NCBI RefSeq assembly: GCF_017742245.1
Contig: NZ_JAGHKO010000001.1
Span: 2,819,061-2,883,060 of the forward strand
DNA length: 64,000 nt
Source of the DNA: Niastella soli
Lineage (GTDB): Bacteria > Bacteroidota > Bacteroidia > Chitinophagales > Chitinophagaceae
Direction: 5' to 3'
Shown: piece by piece, positions 47,129 through 56,281 of the stretch
Layout of the letters: the number at the start of each line of letters is the position of its first letter
How positions within the stretch are numbered: position 1 is the stretch's first letter
Position numbers and translations under genes: made by a program
The notes under the pieces: generated by a model
The model's input: only the letters and a program-made list of their open reading frames with translations
Told to the model about the DNA's origin: nothing
The model's database searches: none

Positions 47129-47629
47129 ATGAAAAGCATAGCTATTATAGCAATCGGAATGTGTATTGTTTTCATTTCAGCTTGTGACAAAAGAAACCTT
47201 CCTGACAAAGGTGTCACGTATGCCGAAAAGGTTTCTAATGAATGGTGGGTGATCGCAACACCGGAAGTAGGGCCCGTTTCTGATCCGTTTAGAATTGTCA
47301 CTTCGAATACTTCGTCAAATCTGGATTCTATTGTAATCGACGACATGGAAAACTACGCGTCGTTTAGATGCAAAGTGAAGTTCGATATGACCAACCTGAC
47401 TTTTTCAACGCAGAATTACGCAAGTCCGTATGATTTAAAGGATGGAAGCAACATTTATAGACGTACTGTAAATGTTACCGATGGTAAAATTCTGGCTAAA
47501 GCGTCAAAAGCGCTTTCCGGCACTACCACCGACAGTATATATATGGTAATGGAGTTTTCTGACGATCCTGGTAATAAATATACCATCGCAGGTACTTCAA
47601 GGACCATGTTCTCTGAAGATGATTACTAG
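47129..47629 (+). CDS. Accessory lipoprotein of the SusCD locus (Lipid_bd/BT_2261-like)
   Basis: The 166-residue protein has a lipoprotein signal (MKSIAIIAIGMCIVFISACDKR). The rest (YAEKVSNEWWVIATPEVGP... IVIDDMENYASFRCKVKFDMTNLTF) fits the small Bacteroidota lipoprotein family annotated as lipid-binding putative hydrolase, which occurs at SusCD loci next to BT_2262-type proteins. It lies 27 bp after the previous gene and ends the operon before a terminator. Biochemical function is unknown. Confidence 0.75.
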   Translation: MKSIAIIAIGMCIVFISACDKRNLPDKGVTYAEKVSNEWWVIATPEVGPVSDPFRIVTSNTSSNLDSIVIDDMENYASFRCKVKFDMTNLTFSTQNYASPYDLKDGSNIYRRTVNVTDGKILAKASKALSGTTTDSIYMVMEFSDDPGNKYTIAGTSRTMFSEDDY

Positions 47630-48089
47630 TCCGCAGCATAAATCTGCAGATTAAAAACGATAAAAAGGGTTGTCCAAAAGGGCAACCCTTTCTTTTTGCC
47701 GGTTTTGGCTTCGCGCCGGCAAAGCCTTTGGCGACGCACTGCCGGAGCCTGCGTACGAAGGGCAGCTCGTTTTTTCCAAAAAGAGGGGAGGAGCTGTTTT
47801 AATTCTTTTAAATGAAACTATGTAATGCCTGAAAAAAATAATTAGCTGATTTGTGTAATGTATTAAGCCGATTATTTGAATGTTTTACAGAACAGTTTAT
47901 TACTTCTTTACTGATTTTCATCACTTTTTAGCGGGTTTTTACTCGCAAAAACGATTGCAGCATTTTCCAATTCCTTCTTGTCTAGCAGAAATTGGTTCTT
48001 AATACCACACTTCCTGATTTAACTTTTTTTTGATTATTAATCAGGATTTTCAATACATTTAGAACCTCAAAATTAAACTTACAAGTCAC
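47630..48089. other. 460 bp gap between the two SusCD loci
   Basis: It contains the terminator of locus 1 (47664-47698) and a GC-rich segment with AAGCCTTTGGCGACGCA (47722-47738) that nearly repeats 10001-10017. The AT-rich region upstream of the second SusC includes a CCAATT/AATTGG inverted repeat near 47970. No gene or clear promoter box was found. Confidence 0.55.
47664..47698 (+). terminator. Terminator of SusCD locus 1
   Basis: AAAGGGTTGTCC pairs with GGCAACCCTTT (one bulge), followed by a T-rich tract, 35 bp after the last stop. Confidence 0.85.
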
Positions 48090-51000
48090 ATGAGAAAAAT
48101 GCTATCACTGCTAGCAGTGTTAGTGCTATGCACTGCTATGGCCCTGGGGCAATCCAAAACTGTCACCGGCCAGGTAAAGGACTCAAAAGGAGATCCGATC
48201 CCCTTTGCCACCATTAAGATTAAAGGCTCCAACACTGCCGTAGCCGCGGATGCAAACGGCAACTTCTCCATCAGCGCTCCTGCCAATGCCACATTTGTTG
48301 TTTCTGCCGTTGGTTTTGAAGGAACAGAATTAAAAGCCAGCAGTTCTGGAACAATGGCGATCTCATTGAACAATTCAGAAACGATGAGTGAGGTAGTGGT
48401 AACGGCCCTGGGTATCAAACGTACAAAAAATACCCTGCCTTATGCTGCGCAAATTGTTGCAGGTGAGGAGCTTAGCAAGAATCGCACGGGCAATGCCTTC
48501 AGTGCTCTTTCTGGTAAAGTATCAGGTTTGCAAATTAACCAGGGTAACGGTATGGGTAGCTCTACCAATATTGTGATCCGCGGTACCAAATCAATTACCG
48601 GTAATAACCAGGCGTTATTCGTGGTAGATGGGGTTCCGGTTGATAACTCAATGAACACCAGGCCCAATACCAACCAGGTAACTGGTCGCGGTGGGTATGA
48701 TTATGGTAATGCTGCTGCCGACATCAACCCCGATGACATTGAAAGCATCAACGTGTTGAAAGGCGCCGCCGCCACTGCCCTGTATGGATCACGGGCTGCT
48801 AATGGCGTGATCATGATCACTACCAAAAAAGCTAAAAAAGGATTGGGATTAACAGTGAACTCAGGTATTACTGTTAACTCAATGGATAGAACGACCTTCC
48901 CTCAGTATCAGAAACAATACGGCGCAGGTTATTCAGCCGCCTATCAGAAAGACGGATTTTTATATTTCGATGTGAATGGCGATGGCGTGAAAGATTATGT
49001 AACGCCTACGACTGAAGATGCATCTTACGGTGTTAAGTTTGATCCCAATTTAATGGTGTATCAATGGGATGCATTTGATGCAGCCGGCCCGAACTACCAT
49101 AAGGCCCGTCCATGGGTAGCCGCACAAAATGACCCATCTTCATTTTATGAAACACACCTTTCGAACAACGAAAGCATTATGTTTGATGGCGCCAGCGATA
49201 AAGGTTCCTTTAAATTAGGTTATACCAGAAACGAAGAACATGGCATTCTGCCAAACAGCGGCCTTAGGAAAAATATTGTAAACTTCAGTACTACTTATGC
49301 AATTACTCCTAAATTAACGGCCACCGCTTCTGTTAACTATTCCAGAGTAGATGGCAAGGGCCGGTATGGTACTGGTTACAGCGGTCGTAATATAAATCAG
49401 AATTTCAGACAGTGGTATCAGACCAACGTCGATATCAAAGAACAAAAAGACGCCTATTTCAGGAATCATAAAAACGTTACCTGGAACTGGAAAAGCCCTT
49501 CTAATGAATTAACGGGTTTGGTACCCATTTATACAGATAACTACTACTGGACAGTTTATGAGAACTATGAAACTGACTGGCGTAGCCGTGCATTTGGGTA
49601 TGCTTCTCTTGATTATAGAGCAACCGATTGGTTAAGTTTCCTGGGTCGTGTTTCGGTTGATAATTATTCAGAATTGCAGGAAGAGCGTGTTGCCGTGGGT
49701 AGCCAGGGTACATCTTCCTACACTCGTTTCGACCGTACATTCAATGAATTGAACTACGATCTGATGGCCAATGTTGATAAAAACCTTACCCAGGACCTTA
49801 ATTTCAAGGCCCTGTTGGGTACCAATATGCGCAGGACTAATTCCAACTCAAGCCTGGCTACTACTTCTGGTGGAATGATCGTTCCCGGATTATATGCCAT
49901 TTCAAATTCAAAAGGAACGGTAGCGCCAGTTGAAACCTATCAACCGATTGCCGTGGATGGTTATTTTGGCGGTGCAACGTTGAGCTACCAGGATTACCTG
50001 ACGCTGGACGCAACTTTCCGCAGAGACCGGGCTTCAACTTTACCAGTTTTCAGCAATGCTTATAACTATTATGCGGTATCAGGCAGCTGGTTGTTTTCAC
50101 ACCACCTCACTACTGTGCCCTGGTTGTCTAGCGGTAAATTGCGTGTAAACTATGCAACAGTAGGTAACAACGCTCCATTCAACGTTATAAAAGATGTATA
50201 CGATCAGCCGACACCGTTTGGTTCTGCCATCTTGTTCTCTGTACAGGATACCAAGAACAATCCAAACATCAAACCTGAGCGTACTCAAAGCCGTGAAATA
50301 GGTTTGGAAATGTCATTCTTCAAAAATCGTTTAGGTTTTGATGCGACTTACTACAAAACCAATTCGGTCGACCAGATCATCAACTCTGAAGTATCCGCTG
50401 CTTCTGGTTATACCAAGAAATGGATAAATGCGGGTGATGTAGAGAATAAAGGTATTGAACTGTCAGTATACGGTACACCTGTTCGTACAAAAGACTTCTC
50501 CTGGACTATTAACTTAAACTATACCCGCAACCGTAACAGGGTGCTTTCATTGAATGGGGATGCTAAGAACCTGCAGCTGGGTTCATTCCAGAGTGGTGTA
50601 AGCATAAACGCTTCTGTTGGTCAGCCATATGGAACTATTCAGGGTAAAACTTATGAAATGTTAGATGGCAAAAGGCTGATTGATGATGATGGATATTATG
50701 TAGCTACTTCCACTACCACCAATGTCTTCGGTAATGTTAACCCTGACTGGATCGGTGGTATGTACAATACTTTTAAATACAAAAACCTGTCACTGGGCTT
50801 CCTGATTGATATGAAACAAGGTGGCAGCATCTGGTCACTTGATCAGTTCTATGCACAGGGTACCGGTATCTATAAAGAAACTGCTGGTTTAAATGATCTG
50901 GGTAACCCCGTTCGTAACAGTTTGGCCGATGGCGGTGGTGTAATATTCCAGGGCGTAACTGCAGATGGAAAAGTAAACAACAAACGCGTTGTTGTAGATG

Positions 51001-51287
51001 CTAACTCTCCGCAGGAACCTCAGGTTGCTTATACTTACGATGCCAGCTATGTTAAATTAAGAGAAGCTAATCTTACCTATTCATTACCATCAAGCATTTT
51101 TGGAAAAGTTAAAGCCATTAAAGGAATTGACGTTTCTGTATTTGGCCGCAACTTATGGATCATCCATAAAAACTTACCATACGCTGATCCTGAAGAAACT
51201 GTTTCAGCAGGTAACCTGATTGGTATGCAAAGCGGTGCTTATCCAACAACCCGCTCTATTGGTATGAACGTTAGATTGAAATTCTAA
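48090..51287 (+). CDS. SusC/RagA family TonB-linked outer-membrane protein (locus 2)
   Basis: The 1065-residue protein has a signal peptide (MRKMLSLLAVLVLCTAMALGQ), a carboxypeptidase regulatory domain (SKTVTGQVKDSKGDPIPFATIKIKG), the TonB region SEVVVTALGIKRTKN, the plug (GNAFSALSGKVSGLQI, DDIESINVLKGAAATALYGSRAANGVIMITTK) and a barrel ending in LKF. It is a close architectural match to the first SusC but clearly a separate receptor. The SusD partner follows 14 bp downstream. No enzyme or regulator gene flanks it. Confidence 0.97.
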   Translation: MRKMLSLLAVLVLCTAMALGQSKTVTGQVKDSKGDPIPFATIKIKGSNTAVAADANGNFSISAPANATFVVSAVGFEGTELKASSSGTMAISLNNSETMSEVVVTALGIKRTKNTLPYAAQIVAGEELSKNRTGNAFSALSGKVSGLQINQGNGMGSSTNIVIRGTKSITGNNQALFVVDGVPVDNSMNTRPNTNQVTGRGGYDYGNAAADINPDDIESINVLKGAAATALYGSRAANGVIMITTKKAKKGLGLTVNSGITVNSMDRTTFPQYQKQYGAGYSAAYQKDGFLYFDVNGDGVKDYVTPTTEDASYGVKFDPNLMVYQWDAFDAAGPNYHKARPWVAAQNDPSSFYETHLSNNESIMFDGASDKGSFKLGYTRNEEHGILPNSGLRKNIVNFSTTYAITPKLTATASVNYSRVDGKGRYGTGYSGRNINQNFRQWYQTNVDIKEQKDAYFRNHKNVTWNWKSPSNELTGLVPIYTDNYYWTVYENYETDWRSRAFGYASLDYRATDWLSFLGRVSVDNYSELQEERVAVGSQGTSSYTRFDRTFNELNYDLMANVDKNLTQDLNFKALLGTNMRRTNSNSSLATTSGGMIVPGLYAISNSKGTVAPVETYQPIAVDGYFGGATLSYQDYLTLDATFRRDRASTLPVFSNAYNYYAVSGSWLFSHHLTTVPWLSSGKLRVNYATVGNNAPFNVIKDVYDQPTPFGSAILFSVQDTKNNPNIKPERTQSREIGLEMSFFKNRLGFDATYYKTNSVDQIINSEVSAASGYTKKWINAGDVENKGIELSVYGTPVRTKDFSWTINLNYTRNRNRVLSLNGDAKNLQLGSFQSGVSINASVGQPYGTIQGKTYEMLDGKRLIDDDGYYVATSTTTNVFGNVNPDWIGGMYNTFKYKNLSLGFLIDMKQGGSIWSLDQFYAQGTGIYKETAGLNDLGNPVRNSLADGGGVIFQGVTADGKVNNKRVVVDANSPQEPQVAYTYDASYVKLREANLTYSLPSSIFGKVKAIKGIDVSVFGRNLWIIHKNLPYADPEETVSAGNLIGMQSGAYPTTRSIGMNVRLKF

Positions 51288-51301
51288 AACTGAAACAAAT
51301 C

Positions 51302-52735
51302 ATGAGAAAGATCCTATATTTAGCATTGCCGGTATTGTTTTTAGCGGCATGTACAAAAGATATCTCCCGTTTTAATAATGATACAAAAAAGCCCACCATT
51401 GTTCCCGGATCAATGCTGTTCTCCAATGCAACCAGGAATATGGCCGATGGCTTGATCGGTACCAGCGTAAACATAAATGTATTCCGGTTTACTGTAAATC
51501 ACTGGGCTATGGCCACTTACCAGGATGAAGCACAGTATAATTTTACTACCCGTGCTATTCCACAATCCTGGTGGACGAGATTCTATCGCGATGTGTTAAA
51601 AGACCTGGCGGAAGGTGCAAAGCTTATTTCTGCTGACGCTTATTTAGATCCAGGCATTAAACAAAACCAGCTGGCAATTATTGATATCACTCAGGTATAT
51701 GCTTACAGTGTACTGATCAATTCCTTTGGTGATATCCCTTACAAAGCAGCTTTGGATGGTGAAAACGTGACCCCGGTATATGACGATGCCAAAACCGTAT
51801 ATGCTGACCTGTTGAAAAGACTGGCAGACGACCTCGGCAAGTTAAAAAACACTTCTACCGCTTTTGCAAGTGCAGATGATATCCTTTACGGTGGTTCTGT
51901 TGACGCATGGATAAGATTTGGTAATACCCTGCAATTTAAAATGGGTATGATGCTGGCTGATGTAGATAATGCAACCGCAAAAGCATTGGTGGAAGCCGCT
52001 GATGCAAAAGCTTTTTCTTCATTTAGCCAGAGCGCAATATTCAAATATCAAAAGAACAGCCCTAACCAAAGTCCTATTTATACAGACATTGTATCTGGTG
52101 GCCGTTCAGATTATGTTGCTGCAAAAGATTTGATGGATCCGTTGATCTCATTGAACGATCCCCGCAAAACATTATTTTTTACTGCTAACGATGCTGGTAA
52201 ATATGCCGGTGGCATTGTAGGTGCGTCGAATACTTATGAGGATTTCAGCCATCCTGGTCCAAGGGTGTATGCTGCTGATTCTCCTTATGTCTTCCTGGAT
52301 TATGTAGAATTAGAGTTTTTACGGGCTGAAGCTTTAGAACGTGGTTATGCTGTAGCCGGTACTGCCGAACAACATTATAACAACGCTATCGCTAATTCCA
52401 TTGTTTATTGGGGTGGAACAGCCGCTCAAGCCAATACCTACCTGGGACAGGCAGATGTAGCCTATACAACAGCGCCTGCTGCTGGTGGCTGGAAACAAAA
52501 GATCGGGTTCCAGAAATGGATCGCTTTATTTAATCGTCCGTTCGAAGGTTGGACCGAAGTAAGAAGGCTCGACTATCCGAAACTGACACCTGTGGTAAAC
52601 GCGGTTTCAAAATTCCCAACCCGCTTCCCTTACCCCGGTAACGAGCAGCAGTTGAATGGTACCAATTATACCACCGCTGCCGGTCATATGGGTGGAGATA
52701 AAGTGGATTTCAAATTGTTCTGGGATAAAAATTAA
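51302..52735 (+). CDS. SusD/RagB family lipoprotein (locus 2)
   Basis: The 477-residue protein has a lipoprotein signal (MRKILYLALPVLFLAACTKD). NDTKKPTIVPGSMLF after the lipobox, the helical repeats (NQLAIIDITQVYAYSVLINSFGDIPYKAAL) and the C-terminal block FNRPFEGWTEVRRLDYPKL fit SusD-like lipoproteins of the type annotated as SusD/RagB in Chitinophagaceae. It pairs with the SusC gene 14 bp upstream. A perfect terminator hairpin follows. Confidence 0.94.
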   Translation: MRKILYLALPVLFLAACTKDISRFNNDTKKPTIVPGSMLFSNATRNMADGLIGTSVNINVFRFTVNHWAMATYQDEAQYNFTTRAIPQSWWTRFYRDVLKDLAEGAKLISADAYLDPGIKQNQLAIIDITQVYAYSVLINSFGDIPYKAALDGENVTPVYDDAKTVYADLLKRLADDLGKLKNTSTAFASADDILYGGSVDAWIRFGNTLQFKMGMMLADVDNATAKALVEAADAKAFSSFSQSAIFKYQKNSPNQSPIYTDIVSGGRSDYVAAKDLMDPLISLNDPRKTLFFTANDAGKYAGGIVGASNTYEDFSHPGPRVYAADSPYVFLDYVELEFLRAEALERGYAVAGTAEQHYNNAIANSIVYWGGTAAQANTYLGQADVAYTTAPAAGGWKQKIGFQKWIALFNRPFEGWTEVRRLDYPKLTPVVNAVSKFPTRFPYPGNEQQLNGTNYTTAAGHMGGDKVDFKLFWDKN

Positions 52736-52759
52736 TATATTCCTTGTTTAACATACAAA

Positions 52760-52800
52760 CCGTCCCGTCTCGGCTCAGCCGAGACGGGACGGTTTTGTTT
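52760..52800 (+). terminator. Strong terminator of SusCD locus 2
   Basis: Perfect 15 bp arms (CCGTCCCGTCTCGGC at 52760-52774, complement at 52778-52792) with a 3 bp loop are followed by a T-rich tract. Confidence 0.97.
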
Positions 52801-52882
52801 TTAATAACCCTATAACAGGAAAAATAAAATTCAGTACAATCCATTACGCCCGGTTTCTTACTTTTGAGCCTTAAACTTTTTT

Positions 52883-53200
52883 ATGATGGAAGATCAAAAC
52901 CAGCAGCAAAACCAGCTTAATATCGAAATATCTGAAGAAGTAGCAGAAGGGGAGTATGCCAATCTTGCCATCATTACCCATTCCCACGCCGAGTTTGTTA
53001 TAGATTTTGTGAATGTAATGCCCGGTACGCCTAAAAGCAAGGTAAAGTCACGCATCATCTTAACGCCTCAGCATGCAAAACGCTTTATGAAGGCCTTAAC
53101 GGAGAATATTCAGCGTTTTGAAGCTGCCAACGGAAAGATCCAGGACCTGGAAGACGTGCAGATCCCTATGAATTTTGGTGGCCCTACAGCCCAGGCGTAA
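52883..53200 (+). CDS. DUF3467 domain protein
   Basis: The 105-residue protein (or 104 from ATG 52886) is almost entirely the DUF3467 domain: NIEISEEVAEGEYANLAIITHSHAEFVIDFVNVMPGTPKSKVKSRIILTPQHAKRFMKAL. DUF3467 proteins are small, widely conserved in Bacteroidota and other groups, and of unknown function; the fold is thought to be a small cytoplasmic beta/alpha unit. A TACTTTTG -7-like box sits at 52859-52866. The stop lies one base from the convergent radC stop. Confidence 0.93.
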   Translation: MMEDQNQQQNQLNIEISEEVAEGEYANLAIITHSHAEFVIDFVNVMPGTPKSKVKSRIILTPQHAKRFMKALTENIQRFEAANGKIQDLEDVQIPMNFGGPTAQA

Positions 53201-53201
53201 A

Positions 53202-53894
53202 CTAAAGCAAACCTGCATCCGCAAAGCTGAAATAGCCATTTTCGCTCACTATAATATGGTCAAAGAGGGCAATGTCGAACAATTTGGCTGCCTCTTTTAA
53301 TTTCCGGGTAAGGTCCTGATCGGCCCGGCTCGGTTCTAAATTGCCCGAAGGGTGATTATGGCAAAGGATCAGGCTCACCGCTTCCTCCAGCAATGCCTTT
53401 TTTAATATTACACGGGGATCGGCTACGGTTCCCGTTATACCACCTCTGCTTATTATTTCAAAATGATTTATCCGGTTGCCCTGGTTCAAATAGGCCACGG
53501 CAAAAACCTCGTTTGGCAGGTCGCGTAACAGGGCTTGCAGGTAGTTGGCTATGTCGCGACTACCCTTTACGATCGGTTTTTCGAGCGATAAAGAGGCCTG
53601 CCGGCGCCGGCCTAATTCCAGGGCGGCCATGATGGTAATGGCCTTCACTTTACCTACTCCTTTGATACTCATCATTTCTTGTATGGTAATTCTACCTAGT
53701 TCATTTAGGTTGTTCTTGCCCAGTCGAAGGACCTCTTTTGCCAGTTCAACGGCATTCTTTTGTCGATTACCGTTCCCGATGAGTATGGCCAGTAGTTCTG
53801 AGTCGCTCAAAGTAGCTGGATTTTTCCCTAGAAGCTTTTCCCGGGGCCGGTCGTCTTTAGCCCATTCTTTTATTGTAATTTTAGTTTCTTGCAT
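53202..53894 (-). CDS. radC: RadC family JAB-domain protein
   Basis: The 230-residue protein has an N-terminal UPF0758/HhH part (IKEWAKDDRPREKLLGKNPATLSDSELLAILIGNG, then ISIKGVGKVKAITIMAALELGRR) and a C-terminal JAB/MPN domain with the metal motif CHNHPSGNLEPSRAD (His-x-His and Asp). RadC-family proteins were linked to DNA repair, but the role is disputed; MPN-type nuclease or peptidase activity is possible. It converges on the DUF3467 gene with a 1 bp gap. Confidence 0.95.
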   Translation of the reverse strand: MQETKITIKEWAKDDRPREKLLGKNPATLSDSELLAILIGNGNRQKNAVELAKEVLRLGKNNLNELGRITIQEMMSIKGVGKVKAITIMAALELGRRRQASLSLEKPIVKGSRDIANYLQALLRDLPNEVFAVAYLNQGNRINHFEIISRGGITGTVADPRVILKKALLEEAVSLILCHNHPSGNLEPSRADQDLTRKLKEAAKLFDIALFDHIIVSENGYFSFADAGLL

Positions 53895-54019
53895 AGTTCA
53901 AAAATTTCTATTACTTTTCGGACAAATACTATAACCACAAAAAGTGCGTTATGTACTAGTATTGTGCACTATTTCATAAAGAAATCCAAATCTTTTGTAA
54001 ATACTTAATCTATATCCCC

Positions 54020-54238
54020 ATGAATAGAAAGACTACTTTAGCCGCTATTGGAGGTTATCAACCTTTTCTTTTTTGCATAGGCATGTATTTTGTCGCCCTT
54101 TTCTTCTCTATTTTTATTTGTTCAGCTATTTTTTATGCATTCTATCCCAAAAAGATCGCAAAAGAGGAGGGATCGAACCATAAAACTGTGGCCATGACGC
54201 CCGGGAGTTCAAATATTTTGCTGACAGTAACCAAGTAA
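54020..54238 (+). CDS. Small membrane protein of unknown function
   Basis: The 72-residue frame has one strong membrane segment (FLFCIGMYFVALFFSIFICSAIFYAF), then a charged tail (YPKKIAKEEGSNHK). No family was recognised. Because it is short and alone between radC and prs, it could be chance, but the segment, the Lys/Glu-rich tail and an ATG with AT-rich leader support a real gene. Confidence 0.45.
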   Translation: MNRKTTLAAIGGYQPFLFCIGMYFVALFFSIFICSAIFYAFYPKKIAKEEGSNHKTVAMTPGSSNILLTVTK

Positions 54239-54379
54239 GCGCACGTTTTGGGGATGCACCGATTAATCAGTTACCATTGAATTGCTATTTAATTATCAAG
54301 GAGAAATAAATAATTTGTCCATAGGTTATCGGGCAAATCCCACGCTTCGCATTATCTTCGCCGCACATTTTATTGCGGT

Positions 54380-55330
54380 ATGCAAATGTCAGTCAAGATC
54401 TTTTCCGGCACAGGGTCACAGTACCTGGCCGAGAAAATAGCCCAAAAGTTTGGGGCCACCCTTGGAAAAATAACCATCTCAAAGTTTAGTGATGGGGAAA
54501 TTCAGCCTGTATTCCAGGAAAGTATCCGGGGTGACATGGTTTTTTTAGTGCAAAGCACTTTTGCCCCAGCTGAGAACTTACTAGAATTATTATTAATGAT
54601 CGACGCCGCCCGGCGGGCTTCGGCCTATAAGGTGGTGGCTGTAATACCTTATTATGGCTACGCGCGGCAGGATAGGAAGGATAAGCCCCGCGTGGCCATT
54701 GGTTCTAAACTGGTTGCCAATATGTTAGTGGCTGCCGGTGCCGACCGGGTGATCACCATGGACCTTCATGCCCCCCAGATCCAGGGATATTTCGACATTC
54801 CTGTTGACCATCTCGACAGTTCTGCTATTTTTATTCCTTATATCCAACAACTTCAGTTGGAAAACCTTACCTTTGCGGCCCCCGATGTAGGAAGTGCCAA
54901 CCGTATTCGCGAAATAGCATCTTATTTTAATGCTGAAATGGTGATATGCGATAAGCACCGTAAACGGGCCAACGAAATTGCCAGCATGGTGGTTATTGGC
55001 GACGTTACCGACCGGGATATAGTGTTGATAGACGATATCTGTGATACTGGTGGTACACTGGCAAAAGCAGCCGGTTTGTTGAAGGAGAAAGGAGCTCGCA
55101 GCGTTCGCGCCTTATGTACACACCCTGTTTTAAGCGGAAATGCATACTCAAATATTGAGAACAGTGTGTTGGAAGAACTGGTAGTATGCGATACGATACC
55201 GATGAAACAGAAGATATCAAAAGTGAAGATCTTAAGCGTTGCCGAATTATTTGCTGTAGCCATTCGCAATGCATACGAGAACAGAAGTATAACGGGGCTG
55301 TTTATTCATAGCCAAAGAAGGAACAGCTAA
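54380..55330 (+). CDS. prs: Ribose-phosphate pyrophosphokinase
   Basis: The 316-residue protein (or 314 from ATG 54386) has the PRPP synthase signatures: ATP-binding RQDRKDKPRVAIGSKL, DLHAPQIQGYFDIPVDHL for metal and ATP, and the PRPP loop DIVLIDDICDTGGTLAKAAG. It makes PRPP from ribose 5-phosphate and ATP for nucleotide, His and Trp synthesis. It lies 28 bp upstream of the L25 gene, so the two are co-transcribed, and pth follows after a terminator: the prs-rplY-pth order is common in bacteria. Confidence 0.98.
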   Translation: MQMSVKIFSGTGSQYLAEKIAQKFGATLGKITISKFSDGEIQPVFQESIRGDMVFLVQSTFAPAENLLELLLMIDAARRASAYKVVAVIPYYGYARQDRKDKPRVAIGSKLVANMLVAAGADRVITMDLHAPQIQGYFDIPVDHLDSSAIFIPYIQQLQLENLTFAAPDVGSANRIREIASYFNAEMVICDKHRKRANEIASMVVIGDVTDRDIVLIDDICDTGGTLAKAAGLLKEKGARSVRALCTHPVLSGNAYSNIENSVLEELVVCDTIPMKQKISKVKILSVAELFAVAIRNAYENRSITGLFIHSQRRNS

Positions 55331-55358
55331 ATCTTGGAATTTTTAAATAAACATAAAC

Positions 55359-56003
55359 ATGAAATCAATTACAATCGAAGGACAACTGAGGACCGAAATC
55401 GGGAAAAAAGCCACCCGACAACTTCGCTCTCAGGGACTGGTGCCTGGTGTAATTTACGGCGGTACACAGGAAATTGCTTTCGCAGCGCCTGTGCTGGCTT
55501 TCAAACCCATCGTATATACTCCTGATTTCCAGTTAGCTGAAATTAAAGTAGACGGAAAAAGCTACAAGTGTATCATGAAAGATCTGCAATTTGACAAGGT
55601 TACAGATCAACTGTCACACGTAGACTTTCTGGAACTGGTTCAGGACAGACCGGTTATTGCTACTATTCCTGTTAAATTTACCGGTGCATCTCAAGGGGTA
55701 AAAGATGGTGGTCGCCTTATTACAAAGGTGAAATCATTAAAAGTGAAATCACTTCCTCAACACCTGAAAGAGAACATCGAGGTAGATATCACAGAACTGC
55801 AACTGAACGGAAACATTCGTGTTGAAGATGTTAATGAGCCCAATTACGAGATCCTTAACTCACCACGTATTCCTATTGCATCAGTTGTTATGACGCGTCA
55901 GTTGAAACAGGAAGAAGCTGCTGCACCTGCTGCTGCTACCAAAGCCGCGGCTCCTAAAGCTGCTGCACCTGCTGCTGCTAAAGCGCCTGCTGCAAAAAAA
56001 TAA
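55359..56003 (+). CDS. rplY: 50S ribosomal protein L25 / general stress protein Ctc
   Basis: The 214-residue long form has an N-terminal L25 5S rRNA-binding domain (SITIEGQLRTEIGKKATRQLRSQGLVPGVIYGG) and a TL5/Ctc C-terminal domain. A low-complexity Ala/Lys/Pro tail ends the protein (AAPAAATKAAAPKAAAPAAAKAPAAKK), a common addition in Bacteroidota. It binds 5S rRNA in the large ribosomal subunit. It follows prs by 28 bp and is followed by a terminator. Confidence 0.97.
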   Translation: MKSITIEGQLRTEIGKKATRQLRSQGLVPGVIYGGTQEIAFAAPVLAFKPIVYTPDFQLAEIKVDGKSYKCIMKDLQFDKVTDQLSHVDFLELVQDRPVIATIPVKFTGASQGVKDGGRLITKVKSLKVKSLPQHLKENIEVDITELQLNGNIRVEDVNEPNYEILNSPRIPIASVVMTRQLKQEEAAAPAAATKAAAPKAAAPAAAKAPAAKK

Positions 56004-56018
56004 GAAGTATCAATGTAT

Positions 56019-56045
56019 AAAAAGCCCCGATAAATCGGGGCTTTT
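56019..56045 (+). terminator. Terminator of prs-rplY
   Basis: Arms AAAAGCCCCGAT and TCGGGGCTTTT around an AAA loop, with terminal T run, lie 15 bp after the rplY stop. Confidence 0.95.
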
Positions 56046-56104
56046 AAGTCGAAATATAAAGAGGTCAGGTGAGTCACATGAAGAACTGAGAAAAAGGGAT
56101 CATT

Positions 56105-56225
56105 GACTGATTTGACCTTTTTACTTGAACAGACCACCTGATAGAACAGCGACTCATTTGACCTGTTTGTCCATTTTGCCGGATTGCCTGATTTGACCCT
56201 TGACTCATAAGACCGTTTTGATCAT
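56105..56225. repeat. Word array around TGATTTGACC
   Basis: TGATTTGACC occurs near 56107 and 56189, with the variant CTCATTTGACCTG near 56152 and scattered ACTCAT and AGACC words. The array fills the gap between rplY and pth. Confidence 0.7.
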
Positions 56226-56281
56226 TTTTGGCCTTTTCTGCATATAGCTTACCCCACCACCCATTATTCAATCATTGCCAC

